From Polyangium mundeleinium (GTDB lineage: Bacteria; Myxococcota_A; Polyangia; Polyangiales; Polyangiaceae), in NCBI RefSeq assembly GCF_028369105.1, contig NZ_JAQNDO010000001.1:8650501-8714500 (forward strand): a DNA stretch of 64,000 nucleotides. The letters are read 5' to 3'. Position numbers and translations under genes: made by a program. Positions within the stretch are counted from its first letter, which is position 1, and every line of letters begins with the position of its first letter. The notes below the pieces were generated by a model. The model did no database searches and had not been told where the DNA came from. It was given only the letters and a program-made list of their open reading frames with translations. Of this stretch, positions 29,212-37,705 are shown one piece after another.

Positions 29212-30036
29212 ATGCCGGCACGGGGAATGAAGGTGCTCGTCACGGGCTCGACGGACGGTATCGGGCGGGCCACGGCGAAGCTGCTCCTCGAGCGGGGCAA
29301 CGAGGTGATTCTCCACGGGCGATCCTCCGAGAAGGTGCGCGAGCTGGCGCACGAATTCGAGCTCGTCACGGGCACCCGCCCGCGCCACGTCGTCGCGGAT
29401 CTGAGCTCGCTCGCTTCGGTTGTGTCGATGGTCCGCGCGCTCGCCGCGGAGCTGCCCGCGCTCGACGTCATCATAAACAACGCGGGCGTGGGGCCGGGCA
29501 AGAAGGGCGACGCGCGGGAGGAGACCGAAGACGGGTACGAGAAACGTTTCGCCGTGAACTACCTCGGGCCGGTCGCGCTCACCGAGCTCTGGCTCTCGCT
29601 TTGCCAGCGCCCGCCGAAGGCCATCCTCAACGTGACCATCTCGGGGCAGGAGACGCTCGATTTCGAGGATCTCATGAGCACGCGAGGGTACGAGGGGCTG
29701 CGCGCCTATCGAAGGAGCAAGCTCGCGCTCATCCTGTGGACCTTCGATCTCGCGCAAAAATACCCCGACCTCGCGATCAACGCGGTGCACCCCGGGGCGA
29801 TGCTGGACACGAAGATCGTGCGCGAGACGTTCGGCCAGTCCTGGGGCAAGCCGGAGGATGGGGCCCGCGCGATCCGGGTCGTCCTCGAGCGCACGCTCGA
29901 CGAGCAGCTCACCGGCGAATACTTCGACGTCGAACGGCCCGCGCGCGCCAACGCGCAGGCCTACGACGACCGCGCCCGCGGCGCCCTCCGCCGCGCCACC
30001 GAGCCCCTGCTCGCGCACGTCCTCGCGGCGCGCTGA
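29212..30036 (+). CDS. Short-chain dehydrogenase/reductase (SDR)
   Basis: 274 residues. ATG 29212 is preceded by AGGAGG at 29196-29201. The cofactor motif is TGSTDGIG (residues about 10-17), with NNAG at about 92-95. The catalytic Ser lies in LNVTISGQE, and the active-site Tyr/Lys are in AYRRSKLA. An HGRSSEK basic patch after strand 2 suggests NADP(H). It is a classical SDR of unknown substrate, probably WWOX/retinol-dehydrogenase-like given the NAVHPGAMLDT tail. It is divergent from the kelch gene. Confidence 0.86.
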   Translation: MPARGMKVLVTGSTDGIGRATAKLLLERGNEVILHGRSSEKVRELAHEFELVTGTRPRHVVADLSSLASVVSMVRALAAELPALDVIINNAGVGPGKKGDAREETEDGYEKRFAVNYLGPVALTELWLSLCQRPPKAILNVTISGQETLDFEDLMSTRGYEGLRAYRRSKLALILWTFDLAQKYPDLAINAVHPGAMLDTKIVRETFGQSWGKPEDGARAIRVVLERTLDEQLTGEYFDVERPARANAQAYDDRARGALRRATEPLLAHVLAAR

Positions 30037-30342
30037 CCCCCGATCCAAGCCAGCCCATTTTCGTCCCCCCGGCCGCGGGCGGGAGCGACATCCGTCCGCG
30101 CGGGGCCGCCTTCGGGACGCCCCTGCCGATCGATCGTGCGCGTTCGGGAACCTTGGGTCCGAACGGCTGTCGTTCGAAGCGAGCAGGGAGGAAGCGCCGG
30201 TCGGATGTGGGGCTCGGGCCCCGTTCATCGGCTCCCTCACGAAGAAAATAGGCTCCGAGCACGAAAAGAAAACCCCCCGAGCCTCTCGCGGGGGCATTTG
30301 CCCGCCTCGGCGGGACGGCACGGCAGGAAAGGCTGGCTCACC
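30037..30342. other. Leader region with two GC-rich hairpins
   Basis: 305 bases without a supported gene. Near the 3' end are a hairpin of the form CCCCCGAG...CTCGCGGGGG (about 30276-30297) and another CCCGCC-tcg-GCGGG (about 30301-30314), just before the AGGAAAGG ribosome-binding site of the FHA/AgmX-like gene. They could act as a terminator for the SDR gene or as a translation-affecting leader. Confidence 0.4.
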
Positions 30343-32382
30343 ATGGAAGGCAAGCAAAAGGTCGCGCTCACGTTCGCGCTGTACCAGAATGACGCGCTCG
30401 TCCGTCGAGAGACGGTGACGCAAGACATCGTCAAGGTCGGAAAGGATCCGAAGAGCCACTTGCGGGTGGACGACGAACTCGCCTCGCGTATGCACGCGGT
30501 CATCGAGGTCGCGTCGCCCGAGGACATCACCCTGATCGATCTCGGCAATGAGCCGGGGACGCTCGTCAATGGCGCGCGCGTCAACAAGGTGAAGGTCAAG
30601 GCGGGGGATCAGCTCCAGATCGGCGGCACGAAGATCCTGCTGGAAAAGGCCGAGCCCGTGGCCGTCGCCGCCGGCGCGGCGAAGCCCGGGGCAAACCCGT
30701 TCGCGTCGCCCTCGGCGAACCCGTTCAGCGCCTCCGCGGCCCCCGCGGCGTTTGGCGGGGCGAACCCGTTTGGCGCGGCGCCCGCGGCGAGCCCGTTCGG
30801 CGGCGGCGATCCGTTTGGCATGCAGAACCCGTTCGCGCAGCCGAAGCCGCCCGCGCACGACGAGGTCCCGCACGACGCGCCCGAGGGTTCGTACACGTAC
30901 CAGCTCGTCAAGAGCGGCCCGGACGTCCCGTCGGACGAGGTCGAGTCGCCGTCCGCGTCGGTCGAGGTGATGGTGCTTTGGGATCAAACGGTCCTGAATG
31001 TCGCGCACCTGACGCCGCCGCGCTCGTATTACGTGGGCGAGGAGGAGACGAAGAACTTCAAGTGTGATTACTTCGTCCCGCAGGAAAAACTCGGCACGAC
31101 GCGCGCGCCCGTGGTGCTCGCGGATCGCGGCGGGGCGGTCTCGGTGGTGCTCCTGCCGCGGGCGAAGGGCACGATCGAAATCGCCGGTCAGCCGAAGATG
31201 ACGGTGCAGCAGGCGATCGACAGCGGAAAGACGCAGCCGTGCGCGGAGCTCTCGGGCGCATTCCAGATGACGCTGCCGCCCGGTTCGAAGGCGCGGATCG
31301 AGGTGGACGGGCTGATTTTCCAGGTGTCGACGGTGAACGCGGGCCGCGTGGTCGCGGGCCACGTGCAATTCGATACGCAGAATTACCTCTATCACGGCCT
31401 GTCGACGGCCGTGCACGTGGGCCTGCTCGCCGCGATGGCGTTTTTCATGCCGCCGATGGGCGCGACCGACGAGGACGGGGTCTCGGACGATCAAAAGTTC
31501 ATGATCCAGCAGTTCCTCAATGCCGCTGCGGAGAAGGAGCAGGAAGAGAAGCCGACCGAGATGACGGCGGAAAACAGCGCCGACAACAAGGAAGGCGGCA
31601 CGGGCACGAAGGCGAAGGGCGAAGAGGGTTCCATGGGGAACCCGACCACGAAGGCGTCGGGCAACCGATATGGCGTGCAGGGCCCGCAGGACAACACCGA
31701 TCCGCACATCGCGCGGCAAGCAGCGCTGCGCGACGCGGCCGAGTTCGGCATGATCGGCCTGCTCAATGCGGGCGCCGGCGGCGATCCGAATGCGCCGACG
31801 GCTCCGTGGGGCCGCGACGATTCGCTCGGCAATGACGCGCTCTCGGCGCGCGGCAACATGTGGGGCGACAACATCGGCGACTCGTTCGGCGCGGGCGGCC
31901 TCGGTTTGTCCGGTATCGGCGAGGGCGGCGGCGGCCGCGGCGAGGGCATCGGCCTCGGCTCGATTGGCACGATCGGGCACGGCGCGGGCACGGGCACGGG
32001 CCAGGGCTTCGGCTCGGGTCACGGCAAGCTCTCCGGCTCGCACCGCACGAAGCCCCCGCAGGTGCGCATGGGCGCCACGAGCGTGAGCGGCCGGCTCCCG
32101 CCCGAGGTCATCCAGCGCATCGTGCGCCAGAACTTCGGCCGGTTCCGCCTTTGCTACGAGAATGGCCTGCGGAACAACCCGAACCTCCAGGGCCGTGTCG
32201 GGGTGCGTTTCGTCATCGGTCGTGACGGCGCGGTGTCGAACGTAGGCAATGGCGGATCGGACATGCCGGACGGCGGCGTGGTGTCGTGCGTGGTCCGCGC
32301 CTTCTATGGTCTGTCCTTCCCGCAGCCGGAAGGCGGCATCGTGACGGTCGTGTATCCGATCATGTTCAGCCCCGGCGGCTGA
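30343..32382 (+). CDS. FHA-domain protein with AgmX/PglI-type C-terminus
   Basis: 679 residues. FHA-like domain at about 25-100 (VGKDPKSHLRVDD, SRMHAVIEV, GTLVNGARV), expected to bind phosphothreonine. An NPF/SPF/DPF-rich linker covers 118-165. A beta-rich domain spans about 205-345. One membrane segment lies at 352-370 (HGLSTAVHVGLLAAMAFFM). A long Gly/Asn/Glu spacer follows, then a TonB-like C-terminal domain at about 580-679 (RLPPEVIQRIVRQNFGRFRLCYENGL, GRVGVRFVIGRDGAVSNV). The C-terminal domain is known from gliding-motility protein AgmX and from PglI. The layout suggests an inner-membrane protein that links kinase signalling to a periplasmic envelope function. Confidence 0.82.
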   Translation: MEGKQKVALTFALYQNDALVRRETVTQDIVKVGKDPKSHLRVDDELASRMHAVIEVASPEDITLIDLGNEPGTLVNGARVNKVKVKAGDQLQIGGTKILLEKAEPVAVAAGAAKPGANPFASPSANPFSASAAPAAFGGANPFGAAPAASPFGGGDPFGMQNPFAQPKPPAHDEVPHDAPEGSYTYQLVKSGPDVPSDEVESPSASVEVMVLWDQTVLNVAHLTPPRSYYVGEEETKNFKCDYFVPQEKLGTTRAPVVLADRGGAVSVVLLPRAKGTIEIAGQPKMTVQQAIDSGKTQPCAELSGAFQMTLPPGSKARIEVDGLIFQVSTVNAGRVVAGHVQFDTQNYLYHGLSTAVHVGLLAAMAFFMPPMGATDEDGVSDDQKFMIQQFLNAAAEKEQEEKPTEMTAENSADNKEGGTGTKAKGEEGSMGNPTTKASGNRYGVQGPQDNTDPHIARQAALRDAAEFGMIGLLNAGAGGDPNAPTAPWGRDDSLGNDALSARGNMWGDNIGDSFGAGGLGLSGIGEGGGGRGEGIGLGSIGTIGHGAGTGTGQGFGSGHGKLSGSHRTKPPQVRMGATSVSGRLPPEVIQRIVRQNFGRFRLCYENGLRNNPNLQGRVGVRFVIGRDGAVSNVGNGGSDMPDGGVVSCVVRAFYGLSFPQPEGGIVTVVYPIMFSPGG

Positions 32383-32445
32383 TTGCGGCCCGGACGGGGG
32401 GCGAGGGTGACAGCGTAGAGCTCGCCTTCGCCCCCACGACCGGAG
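32374..32445. repeat. Hairpin element after the FHA/AgmX-like gene (copy 1)
   Basis: The sequence CCGGCGGCTGAT-GCGGCCC...GGGGGGCGAGGG, followed by GCCTTCGCCCCC, folds into a GC-rich hairpin at the 3' end of the gene. A related sequence with the same CCGGCGGCTGATCGCGGCCCC...GGGGGGCGAGGG opening occurs at 34816-34895, after the LysR gene. Probably a terminator-like dispersed repeat. Confidence 0.5.
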
Positions 32446-32467
32446 CACGCCACCCGGAGGAGGGTCG

Positions 32468-32553
32468 GACTGTCTCCGGAGACGGTTCGACCCTTCCCGA
32501 AGAGGGTCGTGACTGTCTCCAGAGACAGTTCGAACGGTCCCGAAGAGGGTCGC
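32468..32553. repeat. Two tandem 43-bp direct repeats with an internal palindrome
   Basis: Units 32468-32510 and 32511-32553 match at about 37 of 43 bases. Each begins with a palindrome (GACTGTCTCC followed by (A/G)GAGAC(A/G)GTTC; the second copy has 8-bp arms ACTGTCTC/GAGACAGT with a 2-nt centre) and ends with GAAGAGGGTCG. A partial third copy (GGAGGAGGGTCG) precedes them. The rest of the gap to 32867 has further short palindromes and no supported gene. Confidence 0.7.
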
Positions 32554-32867
32554 GAGGGGCGCGGGGGCGTCGTGAAGGTGCCTCGGCGAGGGGTGGATCA
32601 GGCCCGGGGGTCAGGTCGACGCCCGTCGTGAGGCGGTTCGAGGTGCGAAGGAGACAGGCGAAACCGGGGTGGAGCCGGGTCGAGAGGCGCTCGAAGGTGG
32701 CTTTCGGGTCACGTGGAGGCGCGTCGACCTGCCCGCGGAGATGGGTCGATCTCGCCGGGAGATGAGTTCGTGTGACCGGAAACACGGTCGGGACCCTGGC
32801 GCGGACGGTTCGATGTGTCTGCCGGCGCAGGCGTGACCCGGTCGGAGGCTGTCGCGACCCTCAGCGG

Positions 32868-33761
32868 CTAGGCGCCTGCCCCTCGAGGGTCCGCGTGCTT
32901 GGAGAGCCCGTCGAGCTCGGCCAGATCCTCGGGGCTTAAGGCGATGGAGGCGCTCGCGAGGTTCTCCCTCAGATGCCCGATGGACGACGTGCCGGGAATG
33001 AGCAGCACGTTGGGCGACCGCCGCAAGAGCCACGCGAGCGCTACTTGCATCGGCGTCGCCCCGACACGTGCGGCCACGGCGCTCAGCGTGCTCGATTGCA
33101 GCGGCGCAAACCCGCCGAGCGGGAAGAAGGGCACGTACGCCACGCCGAGCGCGGCGAGCTCGTCGATCACGGCGTCGTCGTGGCGGTGCGCCAGATTGTA
33201 GTAATTCTGCACGCACACGATCTCGGTGAGCTTGCGTCCCTCCGCGATCTGCGCGGCCGTGACGTTGCTCAAGCCGATGTGCCGGACGAGCCCGCGTCGC
33301 TGGAGCTCGGCGAGGGCCGTGAGCGGCGCTTCGATGGAGCCTTCCGCGGGGCCCGCGGCGCTGAACATCGCGCGAAGGTTCACGACGTCGAGCACGTCCA
33401 GGCCGAGGTGACGGAGGTTGTCGTGAACCGCGCGCTCGATGTCGGCGGCGGAGGACGCGGGCTCCCACGACCCCGTCGGGCCGCGCACGGCGCCGACCTT
33501 CGTGGCGATGACGAGGCCGTCGCGATACGGATGCAGCGCCTCGCGGATGATCTCGTTCGTGACGTGGGGGCCGTAGATGTCGCTGGTGTCGACGTGGTCG
33601 ACGCCCAGAGCGATGGCCTCGCGCAGCACGGCGACGGCGGCCTTCCGATCCTTGGGGGGACCGAAGGCGTTGGGGCCGGCGAGCTGCATGGCGCCGTAAC
33701 CGAGGCGACGAACGGTGTGAGAGCCGAGGCGGTAGGTGTCTGCGATGGGGAGGTCTTTCAT
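32868..33761 (-). CDS. Aldo/keto reductase
   Basis: 297 residues from ATG 33761. TIM-barrel AKR signatures: VDHVDTSDIYGPH (catalytic Asp/Tyr), VIATKVG (Lys), VVNLRAM in the strand that usually carries the catalytic His, IGLSNVTAAQI, and VLLIPGTSSIGHLRENLAS (NADPH 2'-phosphate binding). The VVNLRAM form lacks the usual LLHxHR histidine, so the active site deviates at that place. It is divergent from a LysR gene, its probable regulator. Confidence 0.88.
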   Translation of the reverse strand: MKDLPIADTYRLGSHTVRRLGYGAMQLAGPNAFGPPKDRKAAVAVLREAIALGVDHVDTSDIYGPHVTNEIIREALHPYRDGLVIATKVGAVRGPTGSWEPASSAADIERAVHDNLRHLGLDVLDVVNLRAMFSAAGPAEGSIEAPLTALAELQRRGLVRHIGLSNVTAAQIAEGRKLTEIVCVQNYYNLAHRHDDAVIDELAALGVAYVPFFPLGGFAPLQSSTLSAVAARVGATPMQVALAWLLRRSPNVLLIPGTSSIGHLRENLASASIALSPEDLAELDGLSKHADPRGAGA

Positions 33762-33813
33762 GTCGTGCTCCTTGGGAAGCGTGGAGTCGCCGCAGGATGT
33801 ACGCAGTGATTCG

Positions 33814-33862
33814 CTGCACGACAATCCGTCGCAATCTGCACGGCCTGTGCGATGATCTGCAC
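33814..33862. promoter_or_regulatory. Three phased CTGCAC repeats between the AKR and LysR genes
   Basis: CTGCAC occurs at 33814-33819, 33836-33841 and 33857-33862, spaced 22 and 21 bp (two helical turns). An inverted GTGC lies between the second and third. The last copy ends 5 bases before the LysR start codon. This looks like a LysR-type regulator array in the shared promoter. Confidence 0.55.
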
Positions 33863-33867
33863 AGCCG

Positions 33868-34767
33868 ATGGATGAACTCGCAGACCTCACCGCCTTCCTG
33901 ACGGTCGCCCGTGAGGGTGGCTTTCGCAGCGCCGCCCGTGCGGCGGGCACGAGCGCGTCCCGCATGGGCGACGCGGTTCGTCGACTGGAAGCCCGGCTCG
34001 GGGTTCGGCTGCTCCATCGCACCACCCGCAGCGTCACACCCACCGACGCAGGAGCGCGCCTGCTCGAGCGGATCGCCCCGGCGCTCGGCGAAGTGCGCGC
34101 GGCTCTCGACGTGGTCAACGACTTCCGCGATCGCCCCGCAGGTCGTCTGAGGCTCAACGTGCCGACCGTCGCTGCGCGGCTCGTCCTTCCTCGCATCGTG
34201 CCGCCCTTCCTCGCGAAGTACCCCGACATCTGTCTCGAGGTGAGCGCAGAGGAGCGCCTCGTCGACGTGGTCGCCGAAGGCTTCGACGCCGGCATCCGCT
34301 ACGAAGACTGGCTCGAGAAGGACATGGTGGCGGTGCCCATCGGCCCGCGCGTCCAGCGTTACGCCGCAGCCGCGTCGCCCGCGTACCTTTCCCGCCGTGG
34401 TACTCCCACACACCCACGTGAGCTGCTCGAACACGATTGCGTGCGGTGGCGCTTCACGAACGGCCCGCTGCATCCGTGGGAGTTCGAACGGGATGGTGAG
34501 ACCATCAAAGTCGACCCCAAAGGCACGCTGATCGTCCTTTTCGGCGGCGGTACGGAGTTCGCTGTGGAGGCCGCCGTGGCCGGGAGCGGGATCATCTATC
34601 TGTTCGAGGATTGGCTACGTCCCTTCTTCGACCGAGGAGAGCTTTTCCCCGTGCTCGAGCCGTGGTGGCTGAGCTTCCCCGGGCCTTTTCTCTACTACCC
34701 CGGTCGTCGGCACCTCCCGACGCCGCTGCGGGCCTTCGTGGACTTCGTCAAGTCGACGCAGCCGTGA
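33868..34767 (+). CDS. LysR-family transcriptional regulator
   Basis: 299 residues. The N-terminal HTH has FLTVAREGGFRSAARAAGTSASRMGDAVRRLEARLGVRLLHRTTRSV (residues about 10-56; quoted as the motif span). The effector domain includes GRLRLNVPTVAARLVLPRIV and the DAGIRYEDWLEKDMVAVPIGP strand of CrgA/DmlR-type members. It is divergent from the aldo/keto reductase gene by 106 bp with phased CTGCAC sites, so local regulation is very likely. The effector is unknown. Confidence 0.9.
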   Translation: MDELADLTAFLTVAREGGFRSAARAAGTSASRMGDAVRRLEARLGVRLLHRTTRSVTPTDAGARLLERIAPALGEVRAALDVVNDFRDRPAGRLRLNVPTVAARLVLPRIVPPFLAKYPDICLEVSAEERLVDVVAEGFDAGIRYEDWLEKDMVAVPIGPRVQRYAAAASPAYLSRRGTPTHPRELLEHDCVRWRFTNGPLHPWEFERDGETIKVDPKGTLIVLFGGGTEFAVEAAVAGSGIIYLFEDWLRPFFDRGELFPVLEPWWLSFPGPFLYYPGRRHLPTPLRAFVDFVKSTQP

Positions 34768-34815
34768 GTTCGTCGACGTGATGCGGGAAGGCCCACTCCG
34801 GCATGGACACGACCC

Positions 34816-34895
34816 CCCGGCGGCTGATCGCGGCCCCGGTGGGGGGCGAGGGCGGAGGCGCTTCGCTCGTCTTCGGTCCCCGACGGGAGCAGGTT
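34816..34895. repeat. Hairpin element after the LysR gene (copy 2)
   Basis: Related to 32374-32445: the same CCGGCGGCTGAT(C/T)GCGGCCC opening and GGGGGGCGAGGG core, then a weaker return arm (TCTTCGGTCCCC). It fills the space between the LysR gene and the convergent VOC gene. Confidence 0.45.
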
Positions 34896-35281
34896 CACCC
34901 CATCGGCGTGCACAACTCGACGAGGAACCCGTCGAGATCCCGCACGTAAGCGACGGTCTGCCCCCACGGCTTCGTCACGGGCGCGCTCACCCCCTGCGCG
35001 CCCGCGGCGACGGCGGTCTCGAAGGCCGCGGGGACGTCGGGCGTGGTGAACGCGACCTCGACCGCGGGCGCGGGCTCGCTCGGTCGGCTCGCGCGGAACG
35101 AAAAGCCGTGGGATCCGGCGAGGGATTCCGTGACGAACGCGAGCGCGGTCGCGCCGGTCTCCATCTCCGCATATTGGTTGGATTCGTGGACGAACCGCCG
35201 CGCGAGCCCAAAGGCCCGCTCGTAAAACGCAACGGCCCGCTCGACGTCCTGCACGTAGAGAATGACGTATCCGAGCTTCAT
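34895..35281 (-). CDS. VOC (glyoxalase/bleomycin-resistance fold) protein
   Basis: 128 residues from ATG 35281. A single vicinal-oxygen-chelate module: MKLGYVILYVQDVERAVAFYERAFGL at the N-terminus (quoted motif positions 1-26), ALAFVTES and VAFTTPDVPAAFETAVAAGA in the middle, and YVRDLDGFLVELCTP with the metal-ligating Glu at the end. The family includes glyoxalase I, dioxygenases and resistance proteins; this one is unassigned. It lies 48 bases after the MFS fusion gene and may be co-transcribed with it. Confidence 0.85.
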   Translation of the reverse strand: MKLGYVILYVQDVERAVAFYERAFGLARRFVHESNQYAEMETGATALAFVTESLAGSHGFSFRASRPSEPAPAVEVAFTTPDVPAAFETAVAAGAQGVSAPVTKPWGQTVAYVRDLDGFLVELCTPMG

Positions 35282-35329
35282 GGCGGCGGCTTGTATCACG
35301 GGGCCGGCGCGGGATTCAAGGGCGGTTTG

Positions 35330-36979
35330 TCACGGTTCTTCCTGGTGCGCGCGATCCGCGATTTCGAGGCCGCGCGCGCGGGCCGCGGCCGCCGAACGCG
35401 CGTCGACGAGGTGCACGACGCCGGCGTCCTCGGCGAGGGCGCGCATGCGTTCGAGGAGCGCCTTGTCGGCCGCGACGGCGCGGCGATGCTGGCGAAGATG
35501 CTCGGCCCACGAGGCGACGAGGAACGTCTCGACGAGCCGGTCCTTGCCGCCGAGGTCTTCATAAAGCGCCCAATCGATGGCCCCGTCGCGGCGCCGGAGG
35601 GATTCGAGATCCGCGGCGAGCGAGAGGAATTCGGCGCGTCGCTCCGGCCGGACGACATACCGGCGCTCGACGAGCACAGGGCCGGCGTCGATGTCGATCG
35701 GGACTTCGATCACGGGCTCGGGCCACGCGTTGAAGCTCGCGACGTCGTCCTTCCGCGCAGCGCCGAGCTTCCAGCGGAGGGCCGAGAGCAGGCCGAGGAG
35801 CACGCACGCAGCGGCCGCCGAGAGCGTCGCGGCGCTGCCGATGCGCCCGGCGAGTGTGCCCCATCCAAAGCTGCCGAGCCCGAGTCCGCCCTGGAACACA
35901 AGGAGGTAAAGGCCGAGCGCGCGCGATTGCACCCAGCCCGGCGCCGCCGAGCTCGCGGCGACGTTGAAGCTCGACATGATGCTGATCCACGCGACGCCCG
36001 TGGCGAGCATGGCCGCATAAAGCACGGCCTCGATCCGGACGTGCGCGAGAAGGCTCATCGCGCCGGCATAGACGACCGTGGCGATGGCGACGAGGCCATC
36101 GGAGCCGAGCTTCTGGCGCGCGCGAGGCATGACGGCGGCGCCGGCGAGCGCGCCCGCGCCAATACAACCGAGCAGGATGCCGAACCGGAGCGGGGTCATG
36201 TGGAGCTCGCGCCGCGCGACGACGGGGAGCAGCGCCCACAATGCGCTGCCCGCCACGATGAAGGCCGCCGCGCGAAAGAGGACGGCCCGGAGCGCAGGGG
36301 CCCGGCGCGCAAAACGAAGGCCCGCCACGATCGCGCCCACGACACGCTCGGGCGGCAGGGTCGCCTTCGTGATGGGCGGTTTCCAGCGGAGCACCTGAAG
36401 GACGACGACGAAAAACGCGAGCGCGTTGAACGTATACACAGGTCCGCTGCCCGCGAGGGCGAGACCAATGCCGCCGATGGCGGGGCCGAGCGCCCGCGCG
36501 ACGTTGACGGCGACGCCGCTCAAGGTGACGGCCGAAGCGAGCTCGGCCTTGTCGACGAGCGACGGGAGAATGGCCTGCCAGAGCGGCGCCGAGAGCGCGG
36601 AGCCAAGGCCGAGGGCAAACGTGAGCGCGAGGAGGCTCGTCGGGCCGAGGAGCCCCGCAAAAGAGAGCGCCGCGAGCAGGGCCGAGACCAGCACCATCCA
36701 CGCGGCGAACGACGCGAGGAGCTTCCGGCGATCGAAGATGTCGCCGAACGCCGCCGCGGGCAAACCGATCAGAAAGACGGGCAAGCTCGAAGCCGTCTGG
36801 AGCAGCGCCACGTACACGGGCGCCGTCCCGAACGACGTCATGTCCCAGCTCCCCGCCGCATTCTGGATCCAGAGCCCGACATTCGAGGCGAGTGCGCCGA
36901 ACCACAAGGATCGAAACACTTCGCGGCGTAGCGGCGCCCACGCGTCGGGCGCCACGGGTTCGCTTGTCCCTGCCATCAT
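35330..36979 (-). CDS. MFS_3-type transporter fused to a monooxygenase-like domain
   Basis: 549 residues from ATG 36979 (an adjacent ATG at 36976 is equally possible). The first ~410 residues are a 12-TM permease of the DHA3/enterobactin-exporter type (WFGALASNVGLWIQNAAGSW; GDIFDRRK loop 2-3). The last ~120 residues are soluble: VERRYVVRPERRAEFLSLAADL, then WALYEDLGGKDRLVETFLVASWAEH and a C-terminal helix, the pattern of an antibiotic-biosynthesis-monooxygenase (dimeric alpha/beta barrel) domain. The substrate is unknown. Confidence 0.85.
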   Translation of the reverse strand: MMAGTSEPVAPDAWAPLRREVFRSLWFGALASNVGLWIQNAAGSWDMTSFGTAPVYVALLQTASSLPVFLIGLPAAAFGDIFDRRKLLASFAAWMVLVSALLAALSFAGLLGPTSLLALTFALGLGSALSAPLWQAILPSLVDKAELASAVTLSGVAVNVARALGPAIGGIGLALAGSGPVYTFNALAFFVVVLQVLRWKPPITKATLPPERVVGAIVAGLRFARRAPALRAVLFRAAAFIVAGSALWALLPVVARRELHMTPLRFGILLGCIGAGALAGAAVMPRARQKLGSDGLVAIATVVYAGAMSLLAHVRIEAVLYAAMLATGVAWISIMSSFNVAASSAAPGWVQSRALGLYLLVFQGGLGLGSFGWGTLAGRIGSAATLSAAAACVLLGLLSALRWKLGAARKDDVASFNAWPEPVIEVPIDIDAGPVLVERRYVVRPERRAEFLSLAADLESLRRRDGAIDWALYEDLGGKDRLVETFLVASWAEHLRQHRRAVAADKALLERMRALAEDAGVVHLVDARSAAAARARGLEIADRAHQEEP

Positions 36980-37146
36980 CGCGTTTTTTCTCTCTCGACG
37001 CGGGGCGCGTCGAGCGAGGGCCGAGCCTAGCACGCCGCGGCGTTTCCGTGTGTTCGGTCGGACGATGCACTTCCTCGTGGACCCGGGGCGCGCGCTCGGA
37101 CAAACTGCGGCGCGCGTCAGGACGACGCACGAGGGAGGTCGAACAC

Positions 37147-37506
37147 ATGACCGAGGCGAAGACGTACACGGGCGGGTGTCACTGTGGGAAGGTTCGTTAC
37201 GAGGTGAAGGCCGGCATCCAGGACGTGGTGTCGTGCAATTGCTCCATTTGCATGAAGACAGGCTCGTTCCTGGCCTTCGTGCCGGCCGCGGCGGTCACGG
37301 TCCTCTCGGGCGGGGACGTCGTCACGGATTATCAGTTCGGCAAGAAACACATCCACCACCAGTTCTGCCCGTCCTGCGGGGTGCGCTCGTTCGCCCGCGG
37401 CGCGATGCCCGACGGCACCGAGATGTACGCGATCAACGTGCGCACGATCGACGACGTGGACCTCGGCGCGTTCAAGGTGAAGGAGTTCGACGGGAAGAGC
37501 CTCTGA
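37147..37506 (+). CDS. GFA/CENP-V-family zinc protein
   Basis: 119 residues. The GFA signature is complete: GGCHCGKVRYEV, SCNCSICMKTGSF, FCPSCGVRSF, i.e. seven cysteines for two zinc ions. The family includes glutathione-dependent formaldehyde-activating enzyme and many proteins without proven activity. ATG 37147 is chosen because the GFA fold begins at once. The gene is divergent from the MFS fusion. Confidence 0.88.
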   Translation: MTEAKTYTGGCHCGKVRYEVKAGIQDVVSCNCSICMKTGSFLAFVPAAAVTVLSGGDVVTDYQFGKKHIHHQFCPSCGVRSFARGAMPDGTEMYAINVRTIDDVDLGAFKVKEFDGKSL

Positions 37507-37625
37507 CGAGGCGCGAACGCCCGTACCGCCGACCACGCGCTGCAAGAGGCTCACGAAGAGCTCCTTTTCCGCCGCGCTGAAGCCGGCCATCACTTTCTGC
37601 TCCAACGGATCAGTGCCGCCTTCGC
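37507..37625 (-). pseudogene. Remnant of a MarR-type regulator C-terminus
   Basis: On the minus strand the segment DPLEQKVMAGFSAAEKEL followed by FVSLLQRVVGG matches the last helix of MarR regulators (dimerisation part), with no HTH attached. The frame continues without a stop antisense into the GFA gene. I read it as a decayed gene end; a chance frame is possible. Confidence 0.35.
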
Positions 37626-37705
37626 CTTCGGCCGTCGAAGGCGGCATTCCCTCCACGGTCTTCGAGCTCGACGAGCACGCTCTCGCAGGGCGGCTTTCGG
37701 CTTGA

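Noticed and set aside
32366-32785. Minus-strand frame of 139 codons in the gap after the FHA/AgmX-like gene
   Set aside because: It covers tandem palindromic repeats and is Arg/Pro/Ser-rich; no ribosome-binding site or domain.
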